Source: Thalassotalea sp. 273M-4 (GTDB taxonomy: Bacteria; Pseudomonadota; Gammaproteobacteria; Enterobacterales; Alteromonadaceae). Taken from it: 64,000 nt of DNA. Each line of letters opens with the position of its first letter. Position 1 is the first letter of the stretch. Positions 26,110 through 36,530 of the stretch are shown piece after piece. Below the pieces are notes generated by a model. The model worked only from the letters and a program-made list of their open reading frames with translations. It was not told the DNA's origin and made no database searches. The stretch spans positions 1,488,001 through 1,552,000 of the forward strand of contig NZ_CP166961.1 of assembly GCF_041410465.1 (NCBI RefSeq), given 5' to 3'. The position numbers and the translations under genes are program-made.

Positions 26110-26237
26110 AATTCTGATTCTCCTTGAAAATTAACTGAAATCGAAATCCAAACCTAACCTAAATTAAAGTCAACGTTCCTAAGACATTTCAATCTTGAAG
26201 TGAAGGGAAAAATACCGGCAGGATGTTAAATTTAATT

Positions 26238-26273
26238 TAAAAAAAAGACGGGCAATTCAGTTGCCCGTCTTTG
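26238..26273 (-). terminator. Rho-independent terminator of the M28 peptidase gene
   Basis: Minus-strand stem aaagacgggcaa / ttgcccgtcttt with a 5-base loop, then eight or more T. It separates the peptidase from asnB. Confidence 0.9.
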
Positions 26274-26352
26274 AGAGTCTTATATTTACATATAAAAATC
26301 AATAGCTAAATTTAAAAAGTTAGAATATTTATTCAAATTATTTTATTAACAC

Positions 26353-27996
26353 TTATTTTACATGCAGTTGGCGTTGAAACTCACTTGTTGCCGACCACTT
26401 AGGCCAGTCTGTTGAATTGGCTAAGTGGAAAATCGCATCAAAATGCACTTGCAAATCGGCAATAGCCCCCGCAAAATTCCACTGTGGGTTGTACTCATCA
26501 CATAATTGGTGATAGCAACGGCGCATTTCTGGCAACATTTTCTCACGATAGGCCGCAACTTCTTCATTAATAGGGTCTACGCCACCACCAGCAAAGACAG
26601 CAGGCACCCCAACTTTGGCAAAGTTGAAGTGATCAGAACGGTAGTAACTGCCGGCGGCAGGATTTGTTCCTGGTGCTAATACACGATTTTGCGTTTTAAC
26701 CGCGCGCTCAAGGTAATCCTCAACTTGTGATTTTCCTTTACCTCGAACCGTAAAGTCCGTTGTTTGACCTAAGATGTTTAAACTGTCTAGGTTAAACACA
26801 GCCACTGTTTTATTTAACGGATAAAGTGGGTTTTCAGCATAAAACTTAGAGCCTAATAAGCCTTGCTCTTCGGCTGTGGTAGCAACCACAGTTACCGAGC
26901 GCTCTGGGGTTTGATCAAGTCGGCCTAACGCTTTGGCGATTTCAATAATACCGCCAATGCCGGTGGCATTATCATGCGCACCATTATAAATTTTATCACC
27001 AGATAGCGAGTCATCGGTACCAATATGATCCCAATGACCTGTTAGTAATACGTGCTCGTCAGGGGTTTTACTACCAGCTAAGGTGGCGACAAAGTTATTC
27101 GACGTTGAGTTCTTAATAGTGCTTTTTACAGTGGCATTAGCTTTTAGGCCAAGGCTTTTGCTGATTGGGCCTTTAATCGCTTTTTCTTTGTACGTGCTAA
27201 AGTCTAAACCCGCTTGCTTAAACAGCTTTTCGGTGGTGTCTTTTGTAACCCAGCCTTCGACATTAACTCGACCTTTATTGCCATCTTCAGCGAACAGTCC
27301 GTATTGTGGACCAGTCCAACCATTGGTAACAACTGACCACGGATAAGAGGCCGGGGCGGTTTCATGAATGATAATTGCACCAGCTGCGCCTTGACGACTT
27401 GCCTCTTCGTACTTGTAAGTCCAACGACCATAGTAGGTCATCGCACTGCCGGTAAACAAATCTGGGTTTTGTGTTTCAAAACCTGGATCGTTAACCAGCA
27501 TCAGAACGGTTTTCCCCTTAACATCAATATCTGCGTAATCATTCCAGTCATACTCAGGGGCATTGATCCCGTAACCAACAAAAACGATGTCAGAATTTTC
27601 AAGTTTTTCAAGCGTGCTAACTCGTGATGTCGCCAACACCATTTCATCAACATAAGCAAACTCTTGTGTTTGCTCATTACCTGTTACCACAAGTGACATG
27701 TCGCTGCTTGCGGAGATTTCAGATAATTCAACAGGCTGTAAAAAGCTACCGTTATTAGCCCCTTGCCATCCTGCTTGTTTAAAATGTGAAATTAAATAAT
27801 CGAGAGTTTTTTTCTCACCGTCAGTGGTTGGTAAACGCCCTCCGAATTGATCAGAAGAAAGCACTTTGACATGTTTATGCAACGCTTTATCTGAAATACT
27901 GTCATAAGCCTGTTGGTAGGTTTGAGCAACGGCTTGTGATGAGATAACCAAGGCCGTGGTGGCCACAACTCCCTTAAGAAAAATGTTTTTTATCAT
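26353..27996 (-). CDS. Secreted M28 family zinc aminopeptidase with PA domain
   Basis: A 547-residue exported peptidase: signal peptide (SSQAVAQ cleavage near residue 24), a protease-associated insert in the middle (IVFVGYGINAPEYDWNDYADIDVKGKTVLMLVNDPGF... and GAAGAIIIHE), then the di-zinc catalytic core with LLTGHWDHIG (His ligand, catalytic Asp), GAHDNATG (bridging Asp), TTAEEQGLLGS (Glu general base and ligand), NLDSLN and YRSDHFNFAKVGVPAVF (last His). All ligands are present. It likely releases N-terminal amino acids from peptides in the periplasm or outside the cell. Single gene with its own terminator. Confidence 0.9.
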   Translation of the reverse strand: MIKNIFLKGVVATTALVISSQAVAQTYQQAYDSISDKALHKHVKVLSSDQFGGRLPTTDGEKKTLDYLISHFKQAGWQGANNGSFLQPVELSEISASSDMSLVVTGNEQTQEFAYVDEMVLATSRVSTLEKLENSDIVFVGYGINAPEYDWNDYADIDVKGKTVLMLVNDPGFETQNPDLFTGSAMTYYGRWTYKYEEASRQGAAGAIIIHETAPASYPWSVVTNGWTGPQYGLFAEDGNKGRVNVEGWVTKDTTEKLFKQAGLDFSTYKEKAIKGPISKSLGLKANATVKSTIKNSTSNNFVATLAGSKTPDEHVLLTGHWDHIGTDDSLSGDKIYNGAHDNATGIGGIIEIAKALGRLDQTPERSVTVVATTAEEQGLLGSKFYAENPLYPLNKTVAVFNLDSLNILGQTTDFTVRGKGKSQVEDYLERAVKTQNRVLAPGTNPAAGSYYRSDHFNFAKVGVPAVFAGGGVDPINEEVAAYREKMLPEMRRCYHQLCDEYNPQWNFAGAIADLQVHFDAIFHLANSTDWPKWSATSEFQRQLHVK

Positions 27997-28177
27997 TGTT
28001 AATTCCTATTTTGCTAACCGCCATAATGTACCTTTGTCGGGTATTAATTAAAAGATATTGTTATGAAATCTCTCCTTTTAATAGATAAAATGGAAAAAAT
28101 AATATCGTCTAAGTATTTACTTTATATTAGCGAAATGAGTAACTTAGTTATCATCTAAGTGGGTTGAAAGAGTAAAC

Positions 28178-28981
28178 ATGATTTCAGTAGAAAATCTCAG
28201 CAAGTCGTTCGCGGCAAAAGCGGAAAATAACAAGAAGAAAAAATCGGATCTTGATCCAAGGCAGCAAGGGGGGCAATTTCACGCCTTAAAGAATGTCAGT
28301 TTTCATTGCAGTAAAGGCGAAGTATTAGGTTTGCTTGGCGCTAATGGTGCCGGCAAAACTACGACGTTAAGAATATTGTCATCAGCCCTTAAACCCGACT
28401 CTGGTGCGGTTATGGTAAACGGTGTTGACGTGTTGAAAAAACCGTTATTGGCGAAACAAAAGATTGGTTTCTTATCTGGAAAAACCGGTCTTTATGCACG
28501 CCTAACAGCCAAAGAAAATGTTGAATTTTTTGCCCGTTTACACGGGGTCAGTAAAAAAGATTTAGCCGTTAAAGGTGAGCAAATATATCAACAACTTGGC
28601 ATCGTGGATTATTTAGATAGGCGGGTTGAACAACTCTCAACTGGGATGCAGCAAAAGGTATCGATAGCCCGCGCCGTTATTCATTCCCCCGAAGTATTGA
28701 TTCTTGATGAACCGACAACCGGTCTTGATATTATGGCCACCGAAACCATTATGAATTTTGTTCAACAAATGCGAGAACAAGGTACTGCAGTTATTTTTTC
28801 AACCCATCATCTTGATGAAATCGCCTTACTTGCCGACAGAGTATCGGTGATAGAGCGAGGACAAAGTTGCTTTAATGGCAGCTTAAGCGATTTTCAACAA
28901 CATTCCGAAAGTGGCGATTTACGCAAAGCATTTATGAATATCATCCAAGGAGCGAAGTCTGATGTGGCTAGTATTTGTTAA
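28178..28981 (+). CDS. ABC transporter ATP-binding protein (NatA-like)
   Basis: A 267-residue ATPase with Walker A GLLGANGAGKTTT (near residue 55), signature LSTGMQQKVSIARA and Walker B VLILDEPTTGLD, plus the H-loop FSTHH. The order and the partner gene resemble NatAB-type sodium efflux systems. A Lys-rich insert near residues 14-30 (ENNKKKKSDLDPRQQGGQ) is unusual. The permease start overlaps its last 20 bases, so the two are translationally coupled. Confidence 0.85.
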   Translation: MISVENLSKSFAAKAENNKKKKSDLDPRQQGGQFHALKNVSFHCSKGEVLGLLGANGAGKTTTLRILSSALKPDSGAVMVNGVDVLKKPLLAKQKIGFLSGKTGLYARLTAKENVEFFARLHGVSKKDLAVKGEQIYQQLGIVDYLDRRVEQLSTGMQQKVSIARAVIHSPEVLILDEPTTGLDIMATETIMNFVQQMREQGTAVIFSTHHLDEIALLADRVSVIERGQSCFNGSLSDFQQHSESGDLRKAFMNIIQGAKSDVASIC

Positions 28982-30164
28982 AGAATTAAGGGAGTTACTA
29001 AGAGATCGTAAAACACTCTTTTTTATCATGGCGTTGCCAATGGTGGTATTTCCTGTGTTATTTGGGGTTGTGGGCTTTATTGGGGCTAAATTTGCCCTTG
29101 ATCAGCATCAGAAGGAAATTCGTTATGTGATCATCAACGAACACGCGGCGCCAAAGTTCGCTGAAACTGTGTTTTACCACAGTGATTTTAAAAAACTCGA
29201 TCTAACACTTGCCGGCGAAGAGCAAATACGCGCGGCTATTCAAAATGAAGAGGTTGATCTGGTGTTGGTTTTAGACCCTAATCACCAAGAAAAAATAGCG
29301 GCGTTAGAAAAAAGTCATTGGCAGGTATATTCAAACAGTTCGAGTATTTTTGAAGCAACACAAGCAAAGATAGACAAGTTACTCAACCAGTATACCGACA
29401 ATCTACAGAAGCAAAAATTAGACAAAATCAACATGCTCGAACAAGAGTATCAAGCGTTTCGTCAACCCGTTGCCTATCAATATATAGATACTGCCGATGA
29501 CAGAGAAAGCTTTGGTGAAAAACTCGGTGGCTTTATCCCCTATATTTTGATCCCTTTGTGTTTAACCGGCGCTATGTATCCCGCCATTGATTTGGGGGCA
29601 GGGGAAAAAGAACGAGGTACAATAGAAACCTTATTGTTAACGCCCGTGTCACGCTTTGCTTTGGTAATGGGCAAGTTTTTATGCAGTACCACTACCGCAA
29701 TAATGACGGCGCTTATTACCATTTTTAGTATGGTGTTTTGGTCATACCTTATTGGTAAAGTTCTTAATTTTGGTTTGGTTTCACAAGTGCTTTCGTCAGT
29801 GCAATGGTACGATTATATTTTAATTGTATTACTGCTCGTGCCGGTTTCAGCCATTTTTGCGGCCAGTTCGTTAGCCATATCTATTTACGCTAAAAGCTAC
29901 AAAGAAGCACAAAACTACATGGGGCCGTTGACCATGGTGGTGTTCATGCCCGTTATTGTGGCGATGCTGCCAGGAAGTAGCCTTACTTTTGGCTGGTCAA
30001 TGGTGCCTATTTCTAACGTGGCATTGGCAATTAAAGAGTTGTTAAAAGGTACTATCGACTACACTTATCTCATTGTGATTTTCGGCTCAACTGGGGTATT
30101 TGCGTTACTAACCATAATGTTTTGTGTGCATTGGTTTAATAAAGAGTCGGTATTATTTCGTTAA
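28962..30164 (+). CDS. ABC transporter permease (NatB-like, ABC-2 family)
   Basis: A 400-residue ABC-2 membrane protein: one N-terminal membrane segment (residues about 18-40), a large periplasmic domain (40-180), and five or six C-terminal segments. The stretch IPYILIPLCLTGAMYPAIDLGAGEKERGTIETLLLTPVSR is the conserved coupling region of NatB/YhfI-like permeases. With the preceding ATPase it should form an exporter; sodium is the NatAB substrate, unproven here. It overlaps the ATPase gene by 20 bases and ends 14 bases before the pheS leader peptide. Confidence 0.85.
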   Translation: MWLVFVKELRELLRDRKTLFFIMALPMVVFPVLFGVVGFIGAKFALDQHQKEIRYVIINEHAAPKFAETVFYHSDFKKLDLTLAGEEQIRAAIQNEEVDLVLVLDPNHQEKIAALEKSHWQVYSNSSSIFEATQAKIDKLLNQYTDNLQKQKLDKINMLEQEYQAFRQPVAYQYIDTADDRESFGEKLGGFIPYILIPLCLTGAMYPAIDLGAGEKERGTIETLLLTPVSRFALVMGKFLCSTTTAIMTALITIFSMVFWSYLIGKVLNFGLVSQVLSSVQWYDYILIVLLLVPVSAIFAASSLAISIYAKSYKEAQNYMGPLTMVVFMPVIVAMLPGSSLTFGWSMVPISNVALAIKELLKGTIDYTYLIVIFGSTGVFALLTIMFCVHWFNKESVLFR

Positions 30165-30178
30165 TACGCGGTCAAAGG

Positions 30179-30223
30179 ATGCTGGGGTGGTTTATTTTTA
30201 ACCACTTTTTTGGGTGGTGTTAG
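30179..30223 (+). CDS. pheM: Phenylalanine-rich leader peptide of the pheST attenuator
   Basis: A 14-codon ORF (MLGWFIFNHFFGWC) with four Phe codons and two Trp codons, 164 bases before pheS. It is followed by a strong terminator hairpin before pheS, the same layout as E. coli pheM (a Phe-rich leader peptide controlling pheST). Two mutually exclusive stems overlap its codons: GTGGTT/AACCAC (30187-30192 / 30200-30205) and ACCAC/GTGGT (30201-30205 / 30214-30218). The ribosome-binding site (aaagg) is very close to the ATG, which weakens the call slightly. Confidence 0.7.
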   Translation: MLGWFIFNHFFGWC

Positions 30224-30278
30224 CAATTACCTAAAGAATCCAAAAAAATCTGCTAAAAATAAAACTTTACACTATGTT

Positions 30279-30312
30279 AGGGATAATTTTTTCTGTAAAA
30301 TTATCCCTTTTT
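30279..30312 (+). terminator. Attenuator terminator upstream of pheS
   Basis: 12-bp stem agggataatttt / aaaattatccct (30279-30290 / 30297-30308) with a 6-base loop and five T. It lies 75 bases before the pheS ATG and after the Phe leader peptide, so it is best read as an attenuator rather than the end of the ABC operon, though it could serve as both. Confidence 0.85.
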
Positions 30313-30351
30313 GTATCTGGGCTAATTCACCAAGAATTTTGCCGATAATAA

Positions 30352-31368
<1,017 letters not shown>

Positions 31369-31379
31369 GAAAGCCAATA

Positions 31380-33764
31380 ATGAAATTTAGTGAATCTTGG
31401 TTACGTGAGTGGGTAAACCCTGCGATTTCAACTGACGAATTAACCCATCAAATTACTATGGCTGGCCTTGAAGTCGATGGCGCAGAAGCCGTCGCCGGTG
31501 AATTTACCAATGTGGTTGTTGGTGAAGTAATCGAATGTGGTCAACATCCGGATGCAGACAAATTACAAGTAACAAAAGTTAATGTTGGCGATGAAATTGT
31601 TGATATCGTATGTGGTGCCAAAAACTGTCGTTTAGGGTTAAAAGTTGCGGTTGCAAAAGTTGGCGCGGTATTACCGGGTAACTTTAAAATTAAAAAAGCC
31701 AAACTGCGCGGCGTACCATCACATGGGATGTTGTGTTCTGAGTCTGAGCTTGGTTTAGCGGATAGTGCTGATGGTATTATTGAGTTACCTTTAGATGCTC
31801 CGGTAGGTCAGTGTATTCGTCAATACTTAAATCTTGACGATGTCACTATTGATGTCGATTTAACGGCTAACCGTGGTGATTGTCTAGGCATTAAAGGCTT
31901 GGCTCGTGAAGTTGGTGTGTTAAACAACATGGCGGTAAATGATGTTGAAATTATCGACGTTGATGCCAGTATTGATGACAAGCGTGATGTGAACATTATT
32001 GCTGGTCAAGCATGTCCACGATACCTTGCAAGGGTGCTTAAAAACATTAACCCAACGGCCACAACGCCATTGTGGATGGTTGAAAAGCTACGTCGTTGTG
32101 GTATTCGTTCTATCGATCCGGTTGTCGATGTTACCAACTACGTCTTATTAGAGCTTGGTCACCCAATGCATGCGTTCGATTTAGCCAAAATTGATGGCAG
32201 TATTAATGTTCGTTTTGCCAATAAAGACGAAAAGCTTACGCTATTAGATGGCAACGAAGTTACGCTTTCAGAGCAAACTTTGGTGATAGCCGATGATCAG
32301 AAACCAATGGCTATGGCTGGTATCTTTGGTGGTCTTAATTCAGGTGTTACCGAACACACCAAAGATGTTTTGTTAGAAAGTGCATTTTTTGCGCCGTTAG
32401 CGATTTTAGGTAAAGCCCGTCAATACGGTTTACACACAGACGCTTCACATCGTTACGAGCGTGGTGTTGACCCACAATTACAACGTCAAGCGATTGAACG
32501 CGCGACAGCTTTATTGTTAGACATTGTTGGTGGTGAAGCTGGTCCTGTTGTTGAAGCGGTAAGTGAAGAACATCTGCCACAAGCAAAACAAGTGACGTTA
32601 CGTCGTAGAAAATTAGACTCTCGCATTGGTATTCACATTGAAACCAATACTGTTACCGAGATTTTAACCCGTCTTGGTATGAACGTTGAATTTAATGACG
32701 ACACTTGGACAGCCACGGTACCAGCGTATCGCTTTGATATTTCTATCGAAGAAGATCTGACTGAAGAAGTAGCTCGAGTATACGGTTATAACAATATTCC
32801 TAATGTTGCACCAGTGGCTACACTGTCGATGCGTGCGCATAAAGAAGCGCAGTTAACCATTAGTAAGTTTCGCAATGCCCTAGTTAATCGTGGTTACCAA
32901 GAAGCCATTACGTACAGCTTTGTTGACCCTAAAGTTCAATCGTTACTGCACCCAGAGCAAGACGTGTTAACTTTACCACACCCAATTTCTTCGGAAATGT
33001 CGGTGATGCGTTTAAGCCACTTTACCGGTCTTGTGCAAGCGGTGGTACATAATCAAAATCGTCAGCAACCACGTGTGCGTTTATTTGAAAGCGGTCTTCG
33101 TTTTATTCCAGACAGTGACGCTGAAAATGGTGTCCGTCAAGAAGCCATGCTCTCTGGTGTGATCACGGGTTTACGTAATGGCGAACATTGGCAAATGGAA
33201 AAACAAGTGGTGGATTTCTTCGATGCCAAAGGTGATGTTGAAGCCTTATTAGCCCTTACTGCCGATGCCAAAGCATATCACTTTGAAGCCGCCGATGTAC
33301 CAGCATTACACCCTGGGCAAACCGCCGCAATTTACAAAGGTGATACTTTAGTTGGGCATGTTGGTGCCATTCATCCTGAGTTAGAGCGTAAGCTAGGATT
33401 AAACGGTCGAACTTTCGTATTTGAATTATTACAAAGCGAAATTTTGACTCAAAAAATTCCTCAAGCAAGTGAGATTTCTAAGTTCCCTTCAAACCGCCGA
33501 GATTTAGCGGTAGTGGTGAATGAAAAGGTAAGTGCAAAAAGTGTTCTACAACTCATTGAAAAGGTTGGCACAAATCACCTATGTAGCCTAGAATTGTTTG
33601 ATGTATACCAAGGACAAGGTATTGAACCTGGATTTAAGAGTCTGGCAATCGCTCTGACTCTGCAAGATAACACCAGAACACTTGAGGACAAAGATATCAA
33701 TGATGTGGTTACCAAAGTAGTTGACGCATTGAAATCTGAGTTTGATGCATCTTTAAGAGACTAA
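31380..33764 (+). CDS. pheT: Phenylalanine-tRNA ligase beta subunit
   Basis: A 794-residue beta subunit (E. coli 795). Domains in order: N-terminal EMAP-like tRNA-binding domain ([18 protein letters not shown] near residue 42), B3/B4 editing domain ([20 protein letters not shown]), B5, catalytic-like class II core without activity, and a C-terminal ferredoxin-like anticodon-binding domain ([18 protein letters not shown] near residue 700). It is complete and ends 4 bases before ihfA. Confidence 0.97.
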   Translation: MKFSESWLREWVNPAISTDELTHQITMAGLEVDGAEAVAGEFTNVVVGEVIECGQHPDADKLQVTKVNVGDEIVDIVCGAKNCRLGLKVAVAKVGAVLPGNFKIKKAKLRGVPSHGMLCSESELGLADSADGIIELPLDAPVGQCIRQYLNLDDVTIDVDLTANRGDCLGIKGLAREVGVLNNMAVNDVEIIDVDASIDDKRDVNIIAGQACPRYLARVLKNINPTATTPLWMVEKLRRCGIRSIDPVVDVTNYVLLELGHPMHAFDLAKIDGSINVRFANKDEKLTLLDGNEVTLSEQTLVIADDQKPMAMAGIFGGLNSGVTEHTKDVLLESAFFAPLAILGKARQYGLHTDASHRYERGVDPQLQRQAIERATALLLDIVGGEAGPVVEAVSEEHLPQAKQVTLRRRKLDSRIGIHIETNTVTEILTRLGMNVEFNDDTWTATVPAYRFDISIEEDLTEEVARVYGYNNIPNVAPVATLSMRAHKEAQLTISKFRNALVNRGYQEAITYSFVDPKVQSLLHPEQDVLTLPHPISSEMSVMRLSHFTGLVQAVVHNQNRQQPRVRLFESGLRFIPDSDAENGVRQEAMLSGVITGLRNGEHWQMEKQVVDFFDAKGDVEALLALTADAKAYHFEAADVPALHPGQTAAIYKGDTLVGHVGAIHPELERKLGLNGRTFVFELLQSEILTQKIPQASEISKFPSNRRDLAVVVNEKVSAKSVLQLIEKVGTNHLCSLELFDVYQGQGIEPGFKSLAIALTLQDNTRTLEDKDINDVVTKVVDALKSEFDASLRD

Positions 33765-33768
33765 TTTT

Positions 33769-34065
33769 ATGGCGCTAACTAAAGCAGAAGTATCAGAACA
33801 CTTATACGAGCAGCTTGGCTTGAGTAAACGTGATGCAAAACTGATGGTTGAAGAGTTTTTTGAACAAATCAGATCATGTTTAGAAAGTGGCGAGCAAGTT
33901 AAATTATCAGGATTTGGTAATTTTGACCTTCGTACTAAGAATGAACGACCAGGACGTAACCCTAAAACGGGTGAAGATATTCCAATCTCTGCTCGTAAAG
34001 TTGTAACCTTCAGACCAGGCCAAAAGTTAAAAAACCGGGTTGAAGAAGCTAATAAAGACAAGTAA
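33769..34065 (+). CDS. ihfA: Integration host factor alpha subunit
   Basis: A 98-residue DNA-bending protein of the HU/IHF family; with IhfB it bends DNA at specific sites in replication, transcription and recombination. [34 protein letters not shown] helices, then the beta-arm [43 protein letters not shown] with the intercalating Pro in GRNPKTGE. Length matches the family (99 in E. coli). Last gene of the pheST-ihfA operon, followed by a strong terminator. Confidence 0.97.
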   Translation: MALTKAEVSEHLYEQLGLSKRDAKLMVEEFFEQIRSCLESGEQVKLSGFGNFDLRTKNERPGRNPKTGEDIPISARKVVTFRPGQKLKNRVEEANKDK

Positions 34066-34086
34066 TTGTTTCAGATGTTTAGAGTT

Positions 34087-34118
34087 AAAAAAGCTGCCGT
34101 TGTGCAGCTTTTTTTTTG
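34087..34118 (+). terminator. Rho-independent terminator after ihfA
   Basis: Stem aaaaagctgc / gcagcttttt with a 6-base loop and a long T run. Confidence 0.92.
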
Positions 34119-34244
34119 GCCTTAATAAAGTAACGACACCGGCCAAATTGGTTGTAAATAACCCTTATTTTATGGCCAAAGACACACGACTGAAATGTTG
34201 CCATAAACGATGCAAACTTTAACAAATCGATTAAAAAATAAACA

Positions 34245-34272
34245 TTGTTTTAAAGTAAGCATGTGGTAGTAT
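34245..34272 (+). promoter_or_regulatory. Candidate sigma70 promoter with GC-rich discriminator
   Basis: TTGTTT (34245-34250), 16 bases, TAGTAT (34267-34272), then TGCCGCCCC as a GC-rich discriminator like those of stringently controlled stable-RNA promoters. It lies just before the structured leader of the CNNM/CorC-type gene. Confidence 0.55.
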
Positions 34273-34298
34273 TGCCGCCCCTCATTTTAGGGAAATTG

Positions 34299-34366
34299 AA
34301 TCAGTTATTGTGACATACGTCACATTCACCGTTATTGGTGCCTATTTATGTTCGTCATAACTGATT
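34299..34366 (+). promoter_or_regulatory. Candidate structured leader RNA (three-way junction) or CRP-site region
   Basis: A closing stem AATCAGTTAT / ATAACTGATT (34299-34308 / 34357-34366, 10 bp, followed by TTTT) encloses two hairpins: TGTGAC-atac-GTCACA (34309-34324) and CACC-gttatt-GGTG (34327-34340), then a 16-base single-stranded stretch. As RNA this is a compact three-way junction ending in a short T run. As DNA, TGTGA-N6-TCACA is also a perfect core CRP site. It is 118 bases before the downstream ATG. No known riboswitch class is recognised. Confidence 0.5.
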
Positions 34367-34483
34367 TTTATGTTTAGTCATTTACAAGTGGCAGTAAAAC
34401 GTTTAGCTCGGCTTACTTATGTAATAAATCGTTGTTTATCCACTGAAGAATATTTATATGCCTTACAAAGGTATTGGTGCAAT

Positions 34484-35770
34484 ATGAGTTTAATCGAAAA
34501 CTTGTTCATAATTTTTACATTAATTGCAATAAGCAGTTTTTTTTCTATGTCTGAAATATCGTTGGCAGGGGCGCGTAAAATGCGTTTACGTCAATTGGTT
34601 GAAGAAGGCGATCTGCGCGCAGAAAAGGTATTGTTGTTACAAGAGCAACCGGGCAATTTTTTCACCGTTGTTCAAATTGGTTTAAATGCGGTTGCTATTT
34701 TAGGTGGTATTGTTGGTGAGTCAGCTTTTACCCCGTATATTGCCACCTTATTGTCAAATTTTCTGACTGATCCGTGGTTAAGCAAAGTCAGTTTTTTCTT
34801 ATCATTTGCTTTGGTCACCTTTTTGTTTATTTTAATTGCGGATTTAATGCCAAAGCGTATTGCGATGGCGATACCTGAAAAAATTTCAATGGCTCTCGTA
34901 GGTCCAATGTTAATGTGCATTCGTGTGCTTAAGCCTTTGGTTTGGTTTATTAACATTATGGCGGATGGGATCATGGCTATTGTTCGTGCACCGACAGTTC
35001 GTAATGATGAAATCACAACGGATGATATTTACGCAGTGATGGATGCCGGGGCAGAAGCTGGGGTTCTTGACAAAGAAGAACAGCAAATGATTGAAAATGT
35101 TTTTGAAATGCAATCTATACCAGTGACATCTGCGATGACCTCACGAGAAAGTATTGTGTATTTTCTTACCAACGATAGTGAAGAAGAGATAAAACGCAAG
35201 ATCAGTGAGCAACCCCATTCTAAGTTTTTGGTATGTGAAGGTCAGTTAGATAATATTAAAGGCTATGTTAATGCCAAAGAAATACTCATTAGCTTAATTA
35301 ATAACAAATCGGTTGATTTAAGTGATAAACACATGGTGCATTCGTGTCCAATGTTGCCAGATACTTTAAATTTGGCTGAAGCGATGGATCATTTAAAAGA
35401 AAAACGCACAGACTTTGCATTGATCATGAATGAATATGCCCTGGTTGTTGGGGTCGTAACCAGCAATGATTTGCAGAGCGCTGTTATGGGCACCTGGGCA
35501 ATGCACGATGTCGATGAGCAGATCATTGCTAGAGACAATCACTCTTGGTTAATTGATGGAGCAACCCCAATCACGGATGTAATGAAAGCACTGAATATTG
35601 AAGAATTTCCTAACAGCTCTCAATATGAAACCATTGCAGGCTTTGTGATGTACCTTCTTCGAAAAGTACCTAAACCTACGGATATGGTGGTGTATGCTGG
35701 CTATCAATTTGAAGTGGTGGATATTGATGCGTTTCGAGTTGATAAGCTTTTAGTGAGCAAGATTGATTAA
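34484..35770 (+). CDS. CNNM/CorC (HlyC) family membrane protein, YtfL-like
   Basis: A 428-residue protein: DUF21/CNNM membrane domain with about four segments (residues 1-190, including FFSMSEISLAGARKMRLRQLVEEGD), two CBS domains (MTSRESIVYFL... and LNLAEAMDHLKEKRTDFALIMNEYALVVGVVTSNDL), and a C-terminal CorC_HlyC domain (DGATPITDVMKALNIEEFP...). The family is linked to magnesium/cobalt or other ion efflux; the E. coli relative YtfL has been linked to cadaverine/putrescine export. ATG at 34484 is chosen because the DUF21 domain starts there; an earlier in-frame ATG would add 38 residues overlapping the leader structure. Confidence 0.85.
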   Translation: MSLIENLFIIFTLIAISSFFSMSEISLAGARKMRLRQLVEEGDLRAEKVLLLQEQPGNFFTVVQIGLNAVAILGGIVGESAFTPYIATLLSNFLTDPWLSKVSFFLSFALVTFLFILIADLMPKRIAMAIPEKISMALVGPMLMCIRVLKPLVWFINIMADGIMAIVRAPTVRNDEITTDDIYAVMDAGAEAGVLDKEEQQMIENVFEMQSIPVTSAMTSRESIVYFLTNDSEEEIKRKISEQPHSKFLVCEGQLDNIKGYVNAKEILISLINNKSVDLSDKHMVHSCPMLPDTLNLAEAMDHLKEKRTDFALIMNEYALVVGVVTSNDLQSAVMGTWAMHDVDEQIIARDNHSWLIDGATPITDVMKALNIEEFPNSSQYETIAGFVMYLLRKVPKPTDMVVYAGYQFEVVDIDAFRVDKLLVSKID

Positions 35771-35780
35771 ACCAAATAAC

Positions 35781-35806
35781 TAGCACCGCATACTCCTGTG
35801 GTGCTA
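35781..35806 (+). terminator. Weak hairpin after the CNNM/CorC-type gene
   Basis: Stem tagcacc / ggtgcta 11 bases after the stop, but with no T run following. Possible terminator or 3' end processing stem. Confidence 0.35.
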
Positions 35807-35850
35807 TTAAATATTACCCTGCCGACCTCGTTTTCTTTTACGGCGCAATA

Positions 35851-36372
35851 TCAGTTTTTTTGCATGTTTGGATTGTTATAAGCTTTGGCCTTAAAATATG
35901 CTTGGCCGCTAAATAGCAGCAAACTAAATGCCGTTGAAACAATAAGTCCCGTTAACAATGCATTAAGCTCAAGTGGAATGGTTAAACGATAGTGCGATGC
36001 GGTGGCCAAAACGATATCGGCGTCAAATTGACTAAAGAAATGATAAATTTGGCTTAAATAATCACTGTTATTAAGCGCATTTAGCTGTTTCGATAATGCG
36101 TCAACCCTTGCCAAAAGTTGGGCCAGTAATTCAGCCGTCTGATTAATACTTGGGTCAATACTCCCTTGGTAGCGTTTTAACAGTTGTTGTAAGTCACCAT
36201 TGTGTTGGTTATCGGCAATGTGTTGAAATTGACTGAGTTGATAACTTACTTCATCAAGGTGACCGCCCAAACGCTGTTTATATTGTACGATAAACGAGGG
36301 CAGTTGAACCGCAACAATAAAATTGACTACAAACAACAATCGGTCAAAGGTGTGTGTTAGAAAACGAAGCAT
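35851..36372 (-). CDS. DUF2937 family membrane protein
   Basis: A 173-residue protein: an N-terminal membrane segment followed by FIVQYKQRLGGHLDEVSYQLSQF, the DUF2937 signature, a coiled-coil-like polar middle with Gln/Leu-rich stretches (residues 50-110), and a C-terminal membrane segment (residues about 138-160). Function unknown. It stands alone, convergent with the CNNM/CorC-type gene and divergent from the DUF1415 gene. Confidence 0.8.
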   Translation of the reverse strand: MLRFLTHTFDRLLFVVNFIVAVQLPSFIVQYKQRLGGHLDEVSYQLSQFQHIADNQHNGDLQQLLKRYQGSIDPSINQTAELLAQLLARVDALSKQLNALNNSDYLSQIYHFFSQFDADIVLATASHYRLTIPLELNALLTGLIVSTAFSLLLFSGQAYFKAKAYNNPNMQKN

Positions 36373-36530
36373 ACAAATAACCCTTTTTTATTAGTAAAAC
36401 AGATGCGCATTTTGCTGTAAAGCTAAGATATTTTTGTAATGTAAAATAAACCGATGATTTCATTCACTTCTAAGGTAAACTGCGAATAATATTTTTTTAA
36501 AAGAAACACCAATTGGTAATGAATTAACGT

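Noticed and set aside
33753..34061. 102-codon ORF antisense to ihfA
   Set aside because: Shadow of ihfA, without a ribosome-binding site or domain.
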